A stretch of DNA of 64,000 bases from Actinomycetospora lutea. Its GTDB lineage: Bacteria > Actinomycetota > Actinomycetes > Mycobacteriales > Pseudonocardiaceae. The DNA lies in assembly GCF_028737205.1 (NCBI RefSeq), contig NZ_JAQZAL010000032.1, positions 1 through 64,000 on the forward strand, in the 5' to 3' direction. A program made the translations under genes and the position numbers. Positions 17,662 to 27,724 of the stretch are shown here, piece by piece; the first letter of the stretch is position 1, and each line of letters begins with the position of its first letter. The notes under the pieces are model-generated. The model saw only the letters and a list, made by a program, of their open reading frames with translations, did not search any database and had not been told where the DNA came from.

Positions 17662-19902
17662 GTGGGCATCGCTCTCGCCGACCACCTCGCAAGCCTGGAC
17701 GAGCCGTCCCTGACCGCCCTGCTGCGACGGCGACCGGACGCGTGCGCCGCACCGGTGCCGCGCGATCTCAGCCGGCTCGCGGGCCGCCTCGTCGGGCGCG
17801 CGTCCCTGTCGGCGGCCCTGCGGCACCTCGACCGGGACACCGTCGAGGTCGGCCGGGCGACGGCCGTGCTCGGCGAGCATGCGACCCCGAACGCGATCGC
17901 GGCCCTGCTCGACGCGGACCCGGGCCTCGTCGAGCGGTCGCTGGGCATCCTCACCGACCTCGGCCTCGCCTGGCCGGACGGCGCGACGCTCCGGCTGCCC
18001 GAGGCGCTGTCCGAGCACTGGCGCGCCGAGGTCGGCGCCGACGAGCCCATCGCCCGGATGGCGCGCCACGTGGTCGCGGACGAGATGCGCCGGATCGCGG
18101 TCGCCCAGGGGATCCCGCTGTCCACACGCAAGGCCGAGGTCACCCAGGCGATCCACGACGCCTGGGCCGAACCCGGCTACCTCCGCGACCTCCTGGGGAC
18201 GCTCCCCACCTCCGCCCAGCGACGTCTCGGCACGCTGTGTCGTCACGAGTTCGACGGCCTGCGCCCCAGCGCCGACGACCACCTCCTGCTCGACGCGGGC
18301 CTGCTCGTGCTCGAGGGACACGTCGCCCGCATCCCGCGGGAGGTCGCCGTCGCCGCGTGGGCCGCGGAGGCCCGGCTGCAGGGCGTCCCCGAGCTGCCGA
18401 CCCCGGCCGACGACCCGGACCAGGTCGCGTCGGGTGCCGTCGCCGCCGCCCAAAGCCTGCTCGACACGGTCACCACGGTCCTCGACGACGCCGCCGAGCG
18501 TCCGATCGCCGCGCTGAAGAGCGGCGGGATCGGCAAGCGCGAGCGCGCCCGCCTGGTCAAGCGCCTCGATCTCGACGACGATCATCTCGCCTGCCTCGTG
18601 ATCGACCTCGCGGCCCACGCCGGCCTGCTCGGGCCCACCGACGCCGGGTACGCGCCCACCGCCGCGTACGCCGTGTGGCGCGAGGAGGACGCCGCGCCCC
18701 GGTGGATGCGGCTGGCGCGGACCTGGTCCGGGCTGGAGTACGCGCCCGGTCGTCGCGAGGTCGACGGCAAGGAGGTCGCCCCGCCCGAGCCGCTGCTCAG
18801 CTCGGCCGGCGACCTGCGCCGCACGCTGCTCAGCGCGGCCGGTGGCCGCTCGGTGCGCGCCACGGCGGACCACCTCGCGTGGTTCTGCCCTGCTCACGGG
18901 CTCGATGACGCGGGCCTCGCCGACATCGTCGCGGTGACCCGCCGCGAGGCCGAGCTGCTCGGGGCCGTCGTCGGCGACGCGGTGAGCCCGCTGGGCCGGG
19001 CGCTCGCCGACGGGGACGACGTCGCGGCCGGCGCGCACCTCGTCGACGCCCCTTGCGAGGTCGTCCTGCAGTCGGACCTGACCGCGATGGTCTCCGGACG
19101 CCCCGGTGTCGCCGTGAGCGGCCTGCTCGCCGACGCCGCGACGCCCGAGTCCCGCGGCGCCGCGACGACCTACCGGTTCTCGCCGGACAGCGTCCGCGCC
19201 GCCCTCGATGCCGGATGGACCGCCGACGCGCTGCTCGCCGACCTCCGCGCGCTCTCCGACCGGCCCCTCCCGCAGCCGCTCGAGTACCTGGTCACCGACG
19301 TCGCCCGCCGCCACGGACACGTCCGGGTCCGTCCGGCGGGGGCGTGCCTCGTGACGGACGAGGCACTGTCCGAGGAGGTCCTGCGAGCGCGCGCCCTGCG
19401 CGGCCTGGGACTGTCGCGGCTCGCTCCCACCGTGCTGGTCAGCGCGGCCGGCCCCGACGCGGTGCTGCGGGCGCTGCGGGGTGCGGGCTACTTCCCGGTC
19501 CGCGAGGACGAGTCCGGCGCCCTCGTCGTCGAACGTCGCGAGGCGCAGGTCGCCGACACCCCGGCCGCGCCCGGCGCTCGGGAGGCGATGACGCCCGGTG
19601 CGCTCGCGGCCCAGCTGGTCGCCGCCGGCCTCGGGCGCGACCTCGACGACTCCCCGACCGCCGCGCTGCTCGGATCGCTCAACCGCCGCCTCGGCCCGGA
19701 CGAGCTCGACCTCCTCGCCGACGCCCTCGACCACCGCCATGACGTCCACCTCACCTACTCCGACCGCAACGGGACGATCTCCCGCCGCGTCGTCACCCCG
19801 GAGCAGGTGATGCACCGCTGGCTCGTCGCCTGGTGCCACCTGCGCAACGACGAGCGGGAGTTCACCGTCGAGAACATCCTCGAGGTCTCGCCGGCGACCT
19901 GA
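17662..19902 (+). CDS. Helicase-associated (XPB/Ssl2 N-terminal-like) protein with WYL-like C terminus
   Basis: This encodes 746 residues, start GTG (GIALADHLASLDEPSLTALL). The sequence resembles the actinobacterial helicase-associated domain proteins, which are related to the N-terminal part of XPB helicases. It has tandem winged-helix-like repeats through residue about 300 and a VVLQSDLTAMVSG strand near 470. No Walker A or B is present, so it is not itself a helicase. The C-terminal 60 residues (DVHLTYSDRNGTISRRVVTP, then WLVAWCHLRNDEREF) look like a WYL ligand-binding module. In many actinobacteria such genes lie near a DEAD/DEAH helicase; none is seen here. A DNA-repair or nucleic-acid-sensing role is a family-level guess. 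Confidence 0.75.
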   Translation: MGIALADHLASLDEPSLTALLRRRPDACAAPVPRDLSRLAGRLVGRASLSAALRHLDRDTVEVGRATAVLGEHATPNAIAALLDADPGLVERSLGILTDLGLAWPDGATLRLPEALSEHWRAEVGADEPIARMARHVVADEMRRIAVAQGIPLSTRKAEVTQAIHDAWAEPGYLRDLLGTLPTSAQRRLGTLCRHEFDGLRPSADDHLLLDAGLLVLEGHVARIPREVAVAAWAAEARLQGVPELPTPADDPDQVASGAVAAAQSLLDTVTTVLDDAAERPIAALKSGGIGKRERARLVKRLDLDDDHLACLVIDLAAHAGLLGPTDAGYAPTAAYAVWREEDAAPRWMRLARTWSGLEYAPGRREVDGKEVAPPEPLLSSAGDLRRTLLSAAGGRSVRATADHLAWFCPAHGLDDAGLADIVAVTRREAELLGAVVGDAVSPLGRALADGDDVAAGAHLVDAPCEVVLQSDLTAMVSGRPGVAVSGLLADAATPESRGAATTYRFSPDSVRAALDAGWTADALLADLRALSDRPLPQPLEYLVTDVARRHGHVRVRPAGACLVTDEALSEEVLRARALRGLGLSRLAPTVLVSAAGPDAVLRALRGAGYFPVREDESGALVVERREAQVADTPAAPGAREAMTPGALAAQLVAAGLGRDLDDSPTAALLGSLNRRLGPDELDLLADALDHRHDVHLTYSDRNGTISRRVVTPEQVMHRWLVAWCHLRNDEREFTVENILEVSPAT

Positions 19903-19938
19903 TCTCGGGTGGCTTCTCGGAGAGGTACGGTGCCGGTC

Positions 19939-20340
19939 ATGGATTCCGCGGAGCTCACGGCGGCTCTCTCGGATCATCCGGCCACCGCGGGCATCGGTGT
20001 CCTGGTCCTCCACGGCTCCCGAGCCCGGGGTGATGCCGGGCCGGACTCGGACTGGGACCTCGCCTACCTCGCCGACAGCCGCGGAGACGCCCTTCCCCCG
20101 GACCCGGTCGGCCTTCTCGCGCTGGTGGCGGACGTCCTCGGCACCGATGCCGTCGACCTGGTCGACCTCGCCGACGCCAGTGCCCTCCTACGCTTCCGCG
20201 CCGCCCGCGACGGCGTGCTCCTTCTCCAAGCCGAGCCGGGGGCCTTCCTCGACTTCCGTCTCGAGGCGGTGCGGTTCTGGTGCGATGCCGGGCCGGTGAT
20301 CCGCGCTGCCCAGGCCGACGTCCTCGCCGCGCTCGGATGA
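19939..20340 (+). CDS. mntA: MntA-type nucleotidyltransferase antitoxin
   Basis: This encodes 133 residues with the minimal nucleotidyltransferase signature. The GSX10DXD motif is exact: Gly26-Ser27, then Asp38 and Asp40 in DSDWDL. A third carboxylate is likely near residue 73 (AVDLVDL). In the MntA-HepT toxin-antitoxin family MntA neutralises the HEPN toxin by attaching AMP groups to its tyrosine. The stop overlaps the HepT start as ATGA, the usual antitoxin-first order. The start could also be GTG 19930, 4 bases after AGAGG, which adds three residues. The pair sits between the two membrane-hydrolase cassettes, 36 bases after the helicase-associated gene. Confidence 0.88.
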   Translation: MDSAELTAALSDHPATAGIGVLVLHGSRARGDAGPDSDWDLAYLADSRGDALPPDPVGLLALVADVLGTDAVDLVDLADASALLRFRAARDGVLLLQAEPGAFLDFRLEAVRFWCDAGPVIRAAQADVLAALG

Positions 20341-20759
20341 GCCGCGCCGTCGACGGCGAGCTCCTCGCCGAGCGGACGGCCACCGTCCTCGCCCATCTCG
20401 ACCGGGTCGCCACCCACCTCCCCGAGTCCGCCGACGACCTTCGCCCCATGTCCTCCCCGACCGACACCGTCGTCCTCCACCTCTGGCAGGCGATCCAGAT
20501 CGTCATCGACCTCGCCACCGCGACGTGCGTACGGCTCGGTCTCGGGAGCCCACCGACATACGGCGACGCCTTCCGGCTACTCGCCGACGCCGGGGTCATC
20601 AACCCGGCACTCGGCACTCGTCTGGCCCGAGCGGCGGCATTCCGCAACCTCCTCGTCCACGCCTACGGGCGCCTCGACCTGAGGCGTGTCCACACGATCG
20701 CGCAGACGGGGCCGGAGGATCTGCGCGCCTTCCTCGCCGCACTTCGCGATCGCGTCTGA
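20337..20759 (+). CDS. hepT: HepT-type HEPN toxin (RNase)
   Basis: This encodes 140 residues, all helical, with the HEPN active-site motif R-x4-H-x-Y intact: Arg103, His108 and Tyr110 in FRNLLVHAYGRLD. HepT proteins cleave RNA as dimers, and the Tyr next to the catalytic His is the site AMPylated by the cognate MntA. Translation is coupled to mntA by the ATGA overlap. All the residues needed for activity are visible, so the module is probably functional. Whether it acts in phage defence or stress response cannot be told from sequence. Confidence 0.88.
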   Translation: MSRAVDGELLAERTATVLAHLDRVATHLPESADDLRPMSSPTDTVVLHLWQAIQIVIDLATATCVRLGLGSPPTYGDAFRLLADAGVINPALGTRLARAAAFRNLLVHAYGRLDLRRVHTIAQTGPEDLRAFLAALRDRV

Positions 20760-20887
20760 TCCCCGTCGCCGGCCTGATCGTCCGAACGCGTGACCACGCG
20801 GACGATGCGTCGTTGTCGATCACAGACGGCCCTCCGGCGGCGCGACCGCGCCGCGCCGACGGGTTCGGGCCGGCGGAAGGGCGCGAC

Positions 20888-21756
20888 GTGGCACCCATCG
20901 GGCTCCTCCGGCGCGGCCTCGTCGCCGTGGTCGCCGCCTCCGGGCTGTTCGCCCTCGGCTGCCGGCCGCCCTGGGCGACGAGAACGACGGCGGCGTCCGG
21001 TACGTCAACCTGGGCGACAGCTACAGCGCGGCGAGCGGCGTCCTCCCGCCCGCGTCCGGAGCACCGCCCCAGTGCCTGCAGTCGCTGCGCAACTGGGGCC
21101 ACGTCCTCGCCGACGGGTGGGGGTACGACCTCACCGACGTCTCCTGCGGCGCCGCCGAGACCCGGCACTTCACCGAGCCGCAGTACACCGGCGTCGCGCC
21201 GCAGGTCGAGGCCCTGTCCGACGAGACCGACGTCGTCACCCTCACCATCGGCGGCAACGACAGCGGCGTCTTCATCGGCACCATCGCGGCCTGCACCACG
21301 GCCGCCGCTTTCACCGCCGGCACCGGCAACCCCTGCGAGCAGCAGAACGGCGACCGATTCACCGAGACCATCGAGGACGTCACCTACCCGTCGCTGGTCG
21401 ACGCGCTCGAGACCGTCAAGGAAGCCGCCCCGAACGCCCGCGTCGCGATCGCCGGCTACCTGCAGATCCTGCCGCCGGAGCGCGGCTGCTACCCGGTCAT
21501 GCCGGTCGCGTCCGGGGACGTCCCGTACATCAACGACATCCAGGCGACGCTCAACGACGCCGTCCGGCGCGCGGCCGCGGCCACCGACGTCACCTACATC
21601 GACGTCACCGACGCCTCGCAGGGCCACGACGCGTGCCAGCCGATCGGCACCCGCTGGGTCGAGCCCGCCGTCGCCGGCACCAACCCCATCGTCGTGCATC
21701 CCAACGCCTTCGGCTCGAAGGCCATGGCCGACCGCGCCGTCGCCGCGCTCGGCTGA
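20888..21756 (+). pseudogene. SGNH/GDSL-family hydrolase, frameshifted after the signal peptide
   Basis: GTG 20888 follows GGAAGGG by 6 bases and opens a lipoprotein-type signal peptide (LVAVVAASGLFALGC) in one frame. From about 20968 the protein continues one frame back as LGDENDGGVRYVNLGDSYSA to the stop at 21756. The hydrolase part has block I GDSYS (Ser nucleophile), block III GGNDSG and a block V His in IVVHPNAFGS, typical of secreted actinobacterial esterases/lipases of about 270-290 residues. Joining the frames needs a -1 shift, equal to one missing base in a GCCGGCCGCCC run. It is either a sequencing error or a disabled secreted esterase. Apart from the junction the gene looks complete. 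Confidence 0.75.
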
Positions 21757-21764
21757 CGATCACG

Positions 21765-21781
21765 CCGGGAGTCGCTCCCGG
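21765..21781. terminator. Hairpin between convergent SGNH and cassette B genes
   Basis: CCGGGAG and CTCCCGG form a perfect 7-base stem with a 3-base loop, 8 bases after the SGNH stop. The convergent cassette B gene 2 ends at 21854. A tight stem in this spot is a good candidate for a terminator, although no T-tract follows. Confidence 0.5.
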
Positions 21782-21853
21782 TCACCGCTGAGCGGCCGAT
21801 ATACGGCGGGAGCACTCGTCCGGCCGCTCGGCACGGACGTCCGGCCGCTGTGG

Positions 21854-24703
21854 TCAGCGAGGACGCGGCTCCTGGCCGTTGCGTGGCGAGCTTCGTGCGC
21901 AGGTGTTCCCCTGTCTGTGCACAGCGATCCATACCTCGACCCATCGCCCCACGTGGTGCCAGTCCTCGACGGCGGGCCGTGAGACCGGCGCCACGGGGAT
22001 GACCTCGGCACCAGGCCGCTCCGGTACTCCGTCCTGTTCGGTACCCGCGGCGTCCTCCGCCTCCTCCTGCCGGGCACGTCCCGGCTCAGGACCGAAGACC
22101 TCATCCCGTTGCCGCGCTAACCATGGGTCGTCGTAGTAGCCGGAGTGACCTGCGACGCGTGGCTCCGGGTCGTCGTGGGTGCGTGTGAGCGAGACGGGGT
22201 CGACGAGGCACACATCGTGCGTTGCGCTGCTCGCCCCGGGGCACCGGTCCGTGAGGAGGTGACCGTAGGTGCCCCCGCCCGCGTGGGCCGGGTCGCGCGA
22301 CGGCGCCGTCGACGACCATGACAGCACCGGCCCGCCGAGAGGGTCGGTGTTCCGATACAGGCTCCGCCATCGGCCCTGGAGCTCCTGGTAGAGCCGCGCC
22401 TGGTGGTGGAAGCCCACGAAGCACGGGAAGAGCCGAGCGAACGCCCACTGCAGCTGCGAGCCGTAGGTGAGCAATCCCAGTGCTGCCTTCGCCTGGACAC
22501 GATCCGTCTCGTCGAGGTCGCGTTGGCCGCCGTCCGCCTCGATCGGGCTGGTCAGATAGGTCGCAGCCGCTAGGCAGATGAGACTTCCTTGGCTGTGCCC
22601 GGACAGGACGACTCGCTGATGGCGCTTCTCGTTCACCAGCCACATCACGCGCTCGGACACCTCCAGCACCGCCCGTCCGCCGTAGGGGGGCGGACAGAGC
22701 GGGTGCACGAGCCGCGGCCAGAAGGACATGAGGTCCCACAGCACGCCGATCGCGGTCCGGGCCGACGGCTGGCGGAACGCCCTGTATCCGAGTCCGAGCA
22801 ACACCACGACTAAGGCTGTCGAGGCCCAGACGCCGAGGACGGCAAGAAGGCTCGTGGTGTCCTTCGTGCCGTCCTCCGTCAGCAGGGCGACCAACCAGGC
22901 GGGAGCGATCTCCCGGTCTCCTGGTACGACCAGTCGCCATCCCGAGATGAACCCGGCGGCGGCCATACCGAGCGCCGACACGGCGGCCAGGAGGGCCGCC
23001 GCCCACGAGTAGCGGAACTTCGCCTGGCCTCGGCGCCAGAGGCGGGCAACGCGCAGGCGGCGCCGGTCCAGCTCCTCGACCAGATCGTGCGGAATCGGTC
23101 GCCCTGCGTCCCCGGAAGGCCCGCTGGCTCCCGCGACCTCATTCTCTGCGAGCGCCCGGACCTGCGCATCGCCGAACCACGTCAAGGCCCCGAGCGCAAG
23201 ACCGACAGCGATGAGGACGCCGGCCGGCCATGCGCCGGCTACGCCCCCGAACGGGCGCTCGACCGTCGCAAGGGCGAAGACGAGTACCCAGGCAGCGACG
23301 GCGGCCGTCGAGAACCACACCGCCGACCACACGCGTTGGAGCAACAGCGCGGCCGTCGGCAGCACGAGGCCGACGACCAGGACGAGCGCAGCGCCCAGGA
23401 GCCACGCGCCCGTCCAGTAGCTCGTGCTCAGGAAGATCGGAGCCTGTGTGTCGCCCGCGCTCTCGACGACGTTCCCGCCCTCCAGCGCCGGCTGACCCAC
23501 GAGGTCGGCGACGTGGAAGGTGATGCCACCGCATGCCGCCAGCAGCATGCCGAAGGCGAGCGTGACCGCCACGGTCGAAGCGTGCCCGTTCCACATCGGA
23601 GAGAAGGCCACGGGGCGAGCCGTCGCGTCCGGTCCGCTGGGCTCCCTCTTCGCGAACAGGACGGCGAGCCGCCACGTGACCCCAGCGGTGAGCAGGACGA
23701 GAAGTACGGACGCGACCGCAAGACCGTTGCTCGTCGCCTCGAGACCCGACAGCCTCGGTAGCGGGCCTGGTTGGCGTCCGGGGACGGGCCACATCGCCGC
23801 GACAGCCGTACCGACGGCGACGACGGCGTAGCCGAGGCCCGTCCAGCGCAGCGAGGACGCCACGGCGGAGCTGACAGGCCATGCGAGGGTGCCCGTGACG
23901 AGCACCGTCACGACCAGGAGCCCGGCGCCGAGGACCATCAGCCCGAGCACGACGGGAGCGGCGATCCAGGCGGCAGCTCCGGCCTGGCTCTTGGAGAGGA
24001 AGCCGCTGAAGAGAAGGCCGACGAGTGCGGCCGCGCCCGCGACGTGGCAGCAGCGCAGCCGGGACACCTCGGCGACCTCCGTCCAGAACGAGCGCTCGCC
24101 GAACTTGCGGTCGTGCATCCAGTGCGTCCTGGCCGGCTTCCCGTACGTGGAGGGGCGGCGTCCGAGCCAGGCGATCACTCCGAGGACCGCCGCCGCCGGC
24201 GCTGCGGCGAGGAGCAACTGGGCTCCCCAGGGCCACTGCCCGGCGAAGGAGAGCCAACTGTTCTGCTCCACGCACTCCGCGGAGCGCAGACACTGCGCGG
24301 CCAGGAGCCCGGCCGCGATGTAGACGACGCTCAGCATCGCCGACAGCGTCATGACGAGACCGGTCACGCGGAGCAGACCATCTGCCAACCGGCCCCATCC
24401 GCTTCGACCAGGACCCGTCCCACCAGGGCCGACGAGGGCATCATCCCACGTCAGCAGGGTGTACCGGGCCAGGTTGAGGAGGGTGAAGGGCAGGAAGAGC
24501 AGCCAGAGAGCTCGGCCCGCCGCGCCGGAGGTCAGCGAGCCCCAGTGGAAGGCCTCGACCTCCGTGTCGCCCGTCGTCGACCCTCCCGGACGGAAGAAGC
24601 GGGCTTCGTCGTCTCCCGCCACCTGCGCGGGACGGGGGACGCCGAGCATGGCGTCCGGCGGCGTGCCGTGCACACCGTGCACGCGGAGCTCGATCGTGGT
24701 CAC
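21854..24703 (-). CDS. Cassette B gene 2: polytopic membrane protein with C-terminal serine-hydrolase domain
   Basis: This encodes 949 residues, paralogous over its full length to the product of 11566-14235. It begins TTIELRVHGVHGTPPDAMLG and has about 12 helices. The pre-domain motif FWPRLVHPLCPPPYGG is identical to that of copy A. The hydrolase domain has GHSQGS with Ser704, TDPLGG with Asp787 and AGHSGYYDDP with His853. Loop lengths and the helix linkers differ, so the copies are old, not a recent duplication. GTG 24703 overlaps the stop of gene 1 (GTGA). Its active-site candidates are intact even though gene 1 of this copy is frameshifted. Function unknown; membrane-associated esterase or lipase is the simplest reading. 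Confidence 0.82.
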   Translation of the reverse strand: MTTIELRVHGVHGTPPDAMLGVPRPAQVAGDDEARFFRPGGSTTGDTEVEAFHWGSLTSGAAGRALWLLFLPFTLLNLARYTLLTWDDALVGPGGTGPGRSGWGRLADGLLRVTGLVMTLSAMLSVVYIAAGLLAAQCLRSAECVEQNSWLSFAGQWPWGAQLLLAAAPAAAVLGVIAWLGRRPSTYGKPARTHWMHDRKFGERSFWTEVAEVSRLRCCHVAGAAALVGLLFSGFLSKSQAGAAAWIAAPVVLGLMVLGAGLLVVTVLVTGTLAWPVSSAVASSLRWTGLGYAVVAVGTAVAAMWPVPGRQPGPLPRLSGLEATSNGLAVASVLLVLLTAGVTWRLAVLFAKREPSGPDATARPVAFSPMWNGHASTVAVTLAFGMLLAACGGITFHVADLVGQPALEGGNVVESAGDTQAPIFLSTSYWTGAWLLGAALVLVVGLVLPTAALLLQRVWSAVWFSTAAVAAWVLVFALATVERPFGGVAGAWPAGVLIAVGLALGALTWFGDAQVRALAENEVAGASGPSGDAGRPIPHDLVEELDRRRLRVARLWRRGQAKFRYSWAAALLAAVSALGMAAAGFISGWRLVVPGDREIAPAWLVALLTEDGTKDTTSLLAVLGVWASTALVVVLLGLGYRAFRQPSARTAIGVLWDLMSFWPRLVHPLCPPPYGGRAVLEVSERVMWLVNEKRHQRVVLSGHSQGSLICLAAATYLTSPIEADGGQRDLDETDRVQAKAALGLLTYGSQLQWAFARLFPCFVGFHHQARLYQELQGRWRSLYRNTDPLGGPVLSWSSTAPSRDPAHAGGGTYGHLLTDRCPGASSATHDVCLVDPVSLTRTHDDPEPRVAGHSGYYDDPWLARQRDEVFGPEPGRARQEEAEDAAGTEQDGVPERPGAEVIPVAPVSRPAVEDWHHVGRWVEVWIAVHRQGNTCARSSPRNGQEPRPR

Positions 24704-27278
24704 TGTCGACCTGCTTTCGCCGCACGTGGACGTGTTGTCGGGTCGGCGAGTCGTTCGTGGTCTCCCCTCGGCTGCTCGGGCATACGTATCCCGGGCGGGA
24801 GCGGGTAATCCTGCAGGTCGTCGACCTCGCCGCAGATGTGCTCGAAGGTCTCGCCCCAGGCGTGGTAGCTCATGCCGGACCGGATGCCGGACCGCTCGAT
24901 CAGGCCGAGCACCGCGCGGGCACCGAGCCCCTCGTCGACGGCACGTCGCTGGAGGTGCTCCCCCCAGGCGATGACGGTCGAGACGTGGGCCAGCTCCGCC
25001 CCGCACTGCACGCGCAGGGTGAGCAGGAGGTCAGCGTCGGACACGGGCACCGGAGCGGCCCCGCCGCCCGTCAGGAGCCCGACCGTTCGCGGCGGGGGTG
25101 GCAGGAAGCGGTACATGAGCGCGAGACAGGGCAAAGGGCGACCGAAGAACGTGCGCGGCCGTTCACTGAGGAGAAGGGAGTACACCGTCCACTGCTCGAC
25201 GTCCCGGCGCAGGCCGTCGAGCGCCGCGCCCGTGGGTTCGGGTGGCGGGACAGTGGCGAGGAAGTCCACCGCATCGGCGTAACGACGAGCGAGCTCGAGG
25301 TCCAGCTCGTGCCACCGAGTGTGGTAGCCGGCCCAGCTCGTGAGGGCGTTCTCCGGATCCGCGTCCTGCCGTTCTCGCCTCAGTCCGTCCTCGCGCTGGT
25401 CGAGCCGCGCGATCCGCTCCGTACGGCACAGTTGGAGATACGCGCTCACCGGCGGGTACGCCGCCTGCAGGTATCGGTGCTGGCCAACGATCCGAGGCGG
25501 GAGACGCGGTTCCACATGGTGCGGGCGAGCACGCCGACGACGACCAGCCAGGCTGCGAGAGCTCCGGCCAGCCACCAGTCTCGGTCCTCGGGCAGGAGCG
25601 CTCCGTAGGTCTCGGTGAGGAAGCCGATCAGCCCGAGCGTGGCCGCGAGGCCGAGGCCGACGGCGCCGATCCGATCCGTGTCGCGCACCCGCCGCTCGTC
25701 GAAGGCCTTCGAGATCGCGTCGAGCAGGGATGTGTAGTGCTCCAGCGCGAAGGTCGACCGTGCGACGACCTGGCTGGCCCAGCTCCGCGTGCGACCGATG
25801 TATCCACCGGTTCGAAGGGACTCGGCAAGCGAGCCACCGCCGTTGTCGCGGGTTCCGACGAACGTGTCAGAGAGGTCGATCTCGCCCTCGTCGGGACCGT
25901 CGAGCCGGGTCAGGAGCTCCGCCACCTTCGCCTTGGAGTAGCCGAGATCGGCCAGCCCCTGCAGCAGGGTCAGGTGCACGAGCTCGATGAGCTGGTGCAG
26001 TTCACCGAGCTCGGCTCCTCGTGCCAACGGGAGTCGCATCGCGAGCTGATCCCACAACTCGGAGGCCCGGCTGACCACCGCGCCGTACACCTCGGCGAAC
26101 CGCCCCTCGATGTCGAGGTCGGTGGTGATGTCGAGGAGGTCAGCGGCGATCTTCGTCTCGAGGACTGTCAGGCGTTGGACGAGCGTGCGTACGGCCTTTT
26201 CCTGACGCACCTCGTCGTCCGTCCCGCCGACGCTGATCGGCGCGATCACGTAGGCCGGGACCGCGCCTTCGGTGAGGTGCTGCAGTCGGCGACGGACTTC
26301 GAGGGCGACCGAATCACCACGCCCGACATCGTCACTGTTCTCCAGGACTTCCGTGACGACGTCCGAGGCACCTGCCGGTGCGCCGAATGCGGCGCGGCAG
26401 AGCTCGTCGACCAGGACGCAAGGCTCCCCGGGTTCGTGGTGATGGCAGCGGACGACCCAGAAGCGCGGCGGTCGGTACTTCCGGCGAAAGCTGGCCGTGT
26501 CGTTCTCGCGGAGCACCGCGGGCTCCACGGTGAGGTAGTAGCTGAGGAGCAAGTCCTTGAAGGCGTTCCTCCAACGTTCCATAGTGCCGCACAACGCCCG
26601 GACCGACCTCGCCTCCCCGGCACGCGAAGAGACGCCCCTCCCGGCTCCCTCTGTCTGTGGCGCGTGTTCGACAGAGCGTGGCCGTGAGCTCCACAACGAG
26701 AGCGTGGCGTAGAGCCAGAAGTTGCCGAGGTGGCTGCGCACGCGGAAGTCGATGCACGCGTGCAGGCCCGACGGCTCGTCCTCAGGTCGGGGATGCGTGT
26801 CGCGTTTCCTGTCCGTCCGGACGAGTCGCTCGAGCTGTCGGCCGGAGAGGTAGACCCGGTGCGCGTACAGGTTGGTGGCGGCTTCGAGGGGCGTGTCCCT
26901 CACGGGCTCCCGGCGAGTCATGGCCTCGCAGCACCACCTCAGTCCTTCCACGACTCGCCGACGATCCGCGGCGATCGACTCGGGTGTGCTCCACGATGGC
27001 TCCTCGGGATAGGACCCTCGGATCCTTTCCTCGACCAGCTTGCGCTCGGCGTAGGTCGCCATGTCCCACGCCGACTCCATCTCGCCGGTCTCCGGCACGT
27101 GCCGGAGTGCACCCGGCCCGTGCCCGTCGTGATCGTCGAGCAGCCGCTCGAGGAGAAGCTCATGCCATCTCCACGGTTGCTTCTCGGCCGGCTCCTTGGT
27201 CAGGGGCGCCCAGCGAGTCCACAGCGCGTCGACCCGGACGAGCAGTTCGGGACCGTCGTCGTCCGTCTCGTCGCCCAT
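24700..27278 (-). pseudogene. Cassette B gene 1 homolog, broken by a frameshift
   Basis: The paralog of 9095-11569. The N-terminal part (27278 to about 25482, then running out of frame to a stop at 25446) starts ATG after GGGGGG and includes LLVRVDALWTRWAPL, LWSSRPRSVEHAPQ, ASELWDQLAM and the helix pair (IGAVGLGLAATLGLIGFL and WLAGALAAWLVVVGVLAR). The C-terminal part continues one frame back from base 25482 (QHRYLQAAYPPVSAYLQL, RTFFGRPLP) to the stop at 24700, which overlaps gene 2 as GTGA. Copy A aligns across the junction with no gap if one base is re-read, so a single base is missing. No canonical slippery heptamer is present. Real inactivation or an assembly error are both possible. Confidence 0.75.
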
Positions 27279-27724
27279 CGCCGCCCCCCAGCTACCGATG
27301 AATACAGAGCGTCAACTAGAAGGTCGGGCGGTTCAACGTTCATCACCCCGGCAGAGCAGCTGAACCATCCATCCGGACCAGGCAGGGCGGCCGCGTGGCA
27401 CTGACGTTCCACGTGGGCGTGAGCGCCGTAGTCCAATCCGGCCGCGCTGCGGTCTGCTGCCGGAGCACGCTTCCCAACAGTGCGGGCCCGCCACGCCGAC
27501 CCGCCTGGAATTCCCGGAACGAGCCGCCGGCATCACGCGGTGGCGGCTCGCCCCGTCGTCGGGCGAACTCGTCGGCCTGCGCTCGGGCCGACGCACGCCG
27601 CTCGGCTTCGAGCGCCGCCTCCATCCTCCCAAGCAGTGGGACGCTCCCGCCACCACGATGCTGCGAGGCCGACTCGCCGGGTGGTTCCATCACTGGCAAA
27701 CACGTGGTCCCATGCCCGTGGCAG

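Noticed and set aside
25470-25495. Programmed -1 ribosomal frameshift in cassette B gene 1
   Set aside because: No X-XXY-YYZ heptamer or clear downstream stem was seen, and copy A encodes the same protein in one frame. A missing base is simpler.
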